64,000 nucleotides of DNA from positions 35,467-99,466 of the forward strand of contig DAHXNZ010000003.1 in assembly GCA_027365105.1 (NCBI GenBank), read 5' to 3'. The position numbers were made by a program, and so were the translations under genes. The stretch is from Thermoplasmata archaeon (GTDB lineage: Archaea > Thermoplasmatota > Thermoplasmata > Lutacidiplasmatales > UBA184). Below the pieces are notes generated by a model. The model had not been told where the DNA came from and ran no database searches. It worked only from the letters and a program-made list of their open reading frames with translations. This document shows, piece by piece, positions 62,521 through 64,000 of the stretch (position 1 is the stretch's first letter; each line of letters starts with the position of its first letter).

Positions 62521-63059
62521 TCTCGCCCGGGGCCGGCGGGCGGAGCCCCCGGGACCGGGCGGAGCTCCCGGACCATCTGGTAGCCGTCCTCCCCGTCGGA
62601 GTAGTACCCGCGCAGGAGGTCGGCGACCGAGTAGCGGAACCGGGTGTAGAACCGGATCGCCGTCGCGTTGGAGACCCGGACCTCGAGGGTCGCCCGGGCG
62701 AGGCCCCGCTGGACGCACCGCTGGAGGAAGGTCCGCATGAGGAGCTCCCCGATCCCCTGGCGACGGAACCTCCGGTCGACGGCGAACATCAGCACCCGGC
62801 CCTCCCCTTCGCGCTGATGGACCCCGAGGAGGAATCCGACCGGGGCGCCGTCGGGGCCGGCCGCGACCAGGAACCCGTCCGGCCAGGGAGCGCCGAGGGC
62901 CTCGTAGAGGCTCGGATCGTAGCGTTCCCGCAGCGCCTCGGCGACGATGCCGGCGATCGCGGGGACATCGGCCGACACGAATCCCCGCAAGGCGACCGGG
63001 GGCCGGGGCGCATCGGGCGGCCCCTCGGGCGCGGCGGCCGACTCAGCGATACATATCAC
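62514..63059 (-). CDS. rimI: RimI/Ard1-like N-terminal acetyltransferase
   Basis: 181-residue GNAT enzyme of the archaeal RimI/Naa10 type, acetylating protein N-termini. Acetyl-CoA loop RRFRRQGIGELLMRTF (about residues 95-110), then ATLEVRVSNATAIRFYTRF (about 120-138) and the family tail GYYSDGEDGYQM. The start is GTG at 63059, which overlaps the PAC2-family gene by 17 nt; the first 20 residues are low complexity, so a later start is possible. Cotranscribed with the PAC2 gene upstream. Confidence 0.88.
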   Translation of the reverse strand: MICIAESAAAPEGPPDAPRPPVALRGFVSADVPAIAGIVAEALRERYDPSLYEALGAPWPDGFLVAAGPDGAPVGFLLGVHQREGEGRVLMFAVDRRFRRQGIGELLMRTFLQRCVQRGLARATLEVRVSNATAIRFYTRFRYSVADLLRGYYSDGEDGYQMVRELRPVPGAPPAGPGRES

Positions 63060-63762
63060 CCGGCCCCTCCGACGGAGCGGCCCGCATCGTGGAGAGGGTC
63101 CGCTGCTGCTCCGCGAGATTCCGCCGCACCTCGGCCTCGATCTCGGCCGCCTTCTTGCGGAGCGGCGCGGTGTCGAAGACCAGGAGCGGCACCAACGGAT
63201 TGATCGTCTCGATCACCTTCGCCGCCGCCCGGGCGTCCGGGTGGTCCTTGTGGGCCCGGGCGATCAGGCAGAGGACCGGGGTCGTCCGGTCGATCGCGGT
63301 GAGAAGAAGGCCGCCCGCGAACCCGGTCACGACCCCGCTCGCCGCGTCGAACCCGTACTTCTCCAGGAGCGGCGCGGCGGCCCGGTTGGCCATCGCCACG
63401 ACCCGGGGCTCCCCGGGGAGCTCCCGCTCCCGGGGCTGACCTTCGATCGCGACGACGAGCTGGATCCCCTTCGCCTCGGCCCAGTCGAGGAGGGTGCGGC
63501 CGAGCGCGTTGAGGAGCGGAAGGGGCGGCTGGATGTCGGCGATGACGACGACGAGCTGGTCGCTCGACCGGTCGATCCCGCAGACGATCTTGCTCGCGAA
63601 GACCCGGATCGGCGCGGCCACGACCCCCTCCTCCATCACGACCGTCGGCGGGAACTCCGGGCTCGTGAGATAGGCGACGGGAGTCATGTCGAGCGTGTGG
63701 ACCAGGTACGACGCGGCGACCGATCCCACGAGGCCGTGGGTCGGAAAGCCGACGACCATCAT
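63043..63762 (-). CDS. PAC2-family protein (proteasome assembly chaperone-like), 5' end uncertain
   Basis: 239 residues from the first in-frame ATG. The PAC2 fold is recognisable from VVGFPTHGLVGSVAASYLV (about 3-21), VVIADIQPPLPLLNALGRTLLDWA (in two strands and helix), ELPGEPRVVAMAN, GVVTGFAGGLLL and KVIETINPLVP. Family members usually start about 17-20 residues earlier, and the frame is indeed open upstream with fitting sequence (GPIQIVEVRNEPLAGA) but lacks an ATG, GTG or TTG there. An ATG near 63820 with a GGATAAA box about 30 nt before it is in a different frame, so a frameshift or sequence error is possible. Confidence 0.8.
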   Translation of the reverse strand: MMVVGFPTHGLVGSVAASYLVHTLDMTPVAYLTSPEFPPTVVMEEGVVAAPIRVFASKIVCGIDRSSDQLVVVIADIQPPLPLLNALGRTLLDWAEAKGIQLVVAIEGQPRERELPGEPRVVAMANRAAAPLLEKYGFDAASGVVTGFAGGLLLTAIDRTTPVLCLIARAHKDHPDARAAAKVIETINPLVPLLVFDTAPLRKKAAEIEAEVRRNLAEQQRTLSTMRAAPSEGPGDMYR

Positions 63763-63850
63763 CGCGCCGGCGAGCGGCTCGTTGCGGACCTCGACGATCT
63801 GGATCGGCCCCGTTCGGCATCCCTCCGCGGCCCGAGGAACGGCACCGCCC

Positions 63851-63857
63851 TTTATCC
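63851..63857 (-). promoter_or_regulatory. TATA box for PAC2-rimI
   Basis: Minus-strand GGATAAA. It lies about 31-37 nt before an ATG near 63820 but about 90 nt before the first in-frame ATG of the PAC2 gene (63762), which supports translation beginning near 63820. Confidence 0.5.
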
Positions 63858-63951
63858 GGCTTTCCTTCCTGGCGAGTGTGACCGGAAATTCCTAACCCTG
63901 GCGTGAGAACGTTGCCCTTGCCCCTCTCGTTTCCAGTGGAGTCCCACGCTG

Positions 63952-63998
63952 AAAAAGGCGCTCCGCGGCGATGGGTGTGTCGCCACATCCCCGCGGAG
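63952..63998 (-). terminator. Hairpin plus T-run at the right edge
   Basis: Read on the minus strand, a long hairpin (63998-63961; outer 8 bp CTCCGCGG/CCGCGGAG, inner GATG/CATC and GGTG/CGCC stems with one mismatch and one bulge) is followed by CGCC and five T (63956-63952). It looks like a terminator for a gene beyond the window, or the 3' end of a structured RNA. Confidence 0.5.
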
Positions 63999-64000
63999 AC

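Overview
The window is a very GC-rich (by eye about 70 percent) stretch of archaeal chromosome, almost fully coding. Archaeal hallmarks are a proteasome alpha subunit, aEF-1 alpha followed by S10, an S13-S4-S11-RpoD operon, pelota, MBF1, NAC, Nop5, TrmY, Dph2/Dph6, archaetidylserine synthase and decarboxylase, archaeal-type AlaRS and FtsZ. Bacterial-type gyrase B, UvrA/UvrC, DnaJ/GrpE and a class II HMG-CoA reductase sit beside them. This mix and a DUF6015-like gene suggest a euryarchaeal, Thermoplasmatota-like organism; that placement is an inference. I see no mobile element, CRISPR array or rRNA gene.

Layout. 0.2-9 kb: psmA, then topA, a creatininase-fold hydrolase, uvrA and uvrC on the minus strand, and tRNA-Phe. 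9-13.7 kb: a methyltransferase, a thiolase-like/DUF35 pair, argF, MBF1 and an acyl-CoA thioesterase. 14.4-17.9 kb: a tight plus-strand run of EF-1 alpha, S10, archaetidylserine decarboxylase, archaetidylserine synthase and MptD, then citrate synthase and an MFS transporter. 20.5-25 kb: a small unknown, an Lrp-type sensor with a membrane protein, dnaJ with an rRNA-type methyltransferase, and a GT2 glycosyltransferase. 25-29.7 kb: S13-S4-S11-RpoD, pelota and an acetyltransferase. 29.9-32.6 kb: a tandem ribbon-helix-helix regulator directly ahead of a divergent ftsZ, facing DUF6015-trmY. 33-36.6 kb: a large kelch/Ig-like surface protein and a dolichol-kinase-like membrane enzyme. 36.6-49.7 kb: alaS, an MFS transporter, then nth, folC, a B12-dependent acyl-CoA mutase, a methyltransferase, dph6, purL and purS, tRNA-Thr and enoyl-CoA hydratase. 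49.7-64 kb: SDR-nop5, a thioredoxin-fold protein, a lipoate-ligase-like protein, an amidohydrolase, gyrB, grpE-HMG-CoA reductase-pdxT, dph2, a CBS/HPF protein-NAC-Nudix operon, and PAC2-rimI.

Gene organisation. Successive genes very often overlap by ATGA or GTGA, and TATA-like boxes repeatedly lie about 23-31 nt before the start codon, implying many leaderless mRNAs. The genes that depart from this have real leaders. The clearest is the ribbon-helix-helix/ftsZ pair, where two TGTC-N-GACA palindromes spaced 22 bp apart lie at and just after the expected transcription start.

Most interesting points: the regulator/operator/ftsZ module; a thiolase-fold protein without the nucleophilic Cys, coupled to DUF35; a mutase whose substrate-pocket residues match isobutyryl-CoA mutase rather than methylmalonyl-CoA mutase; a four-CBS protein with an HPF-like domain coupled to NAC; and a compact predicted RNA fold in the gene-free region before EF-1 alpha.
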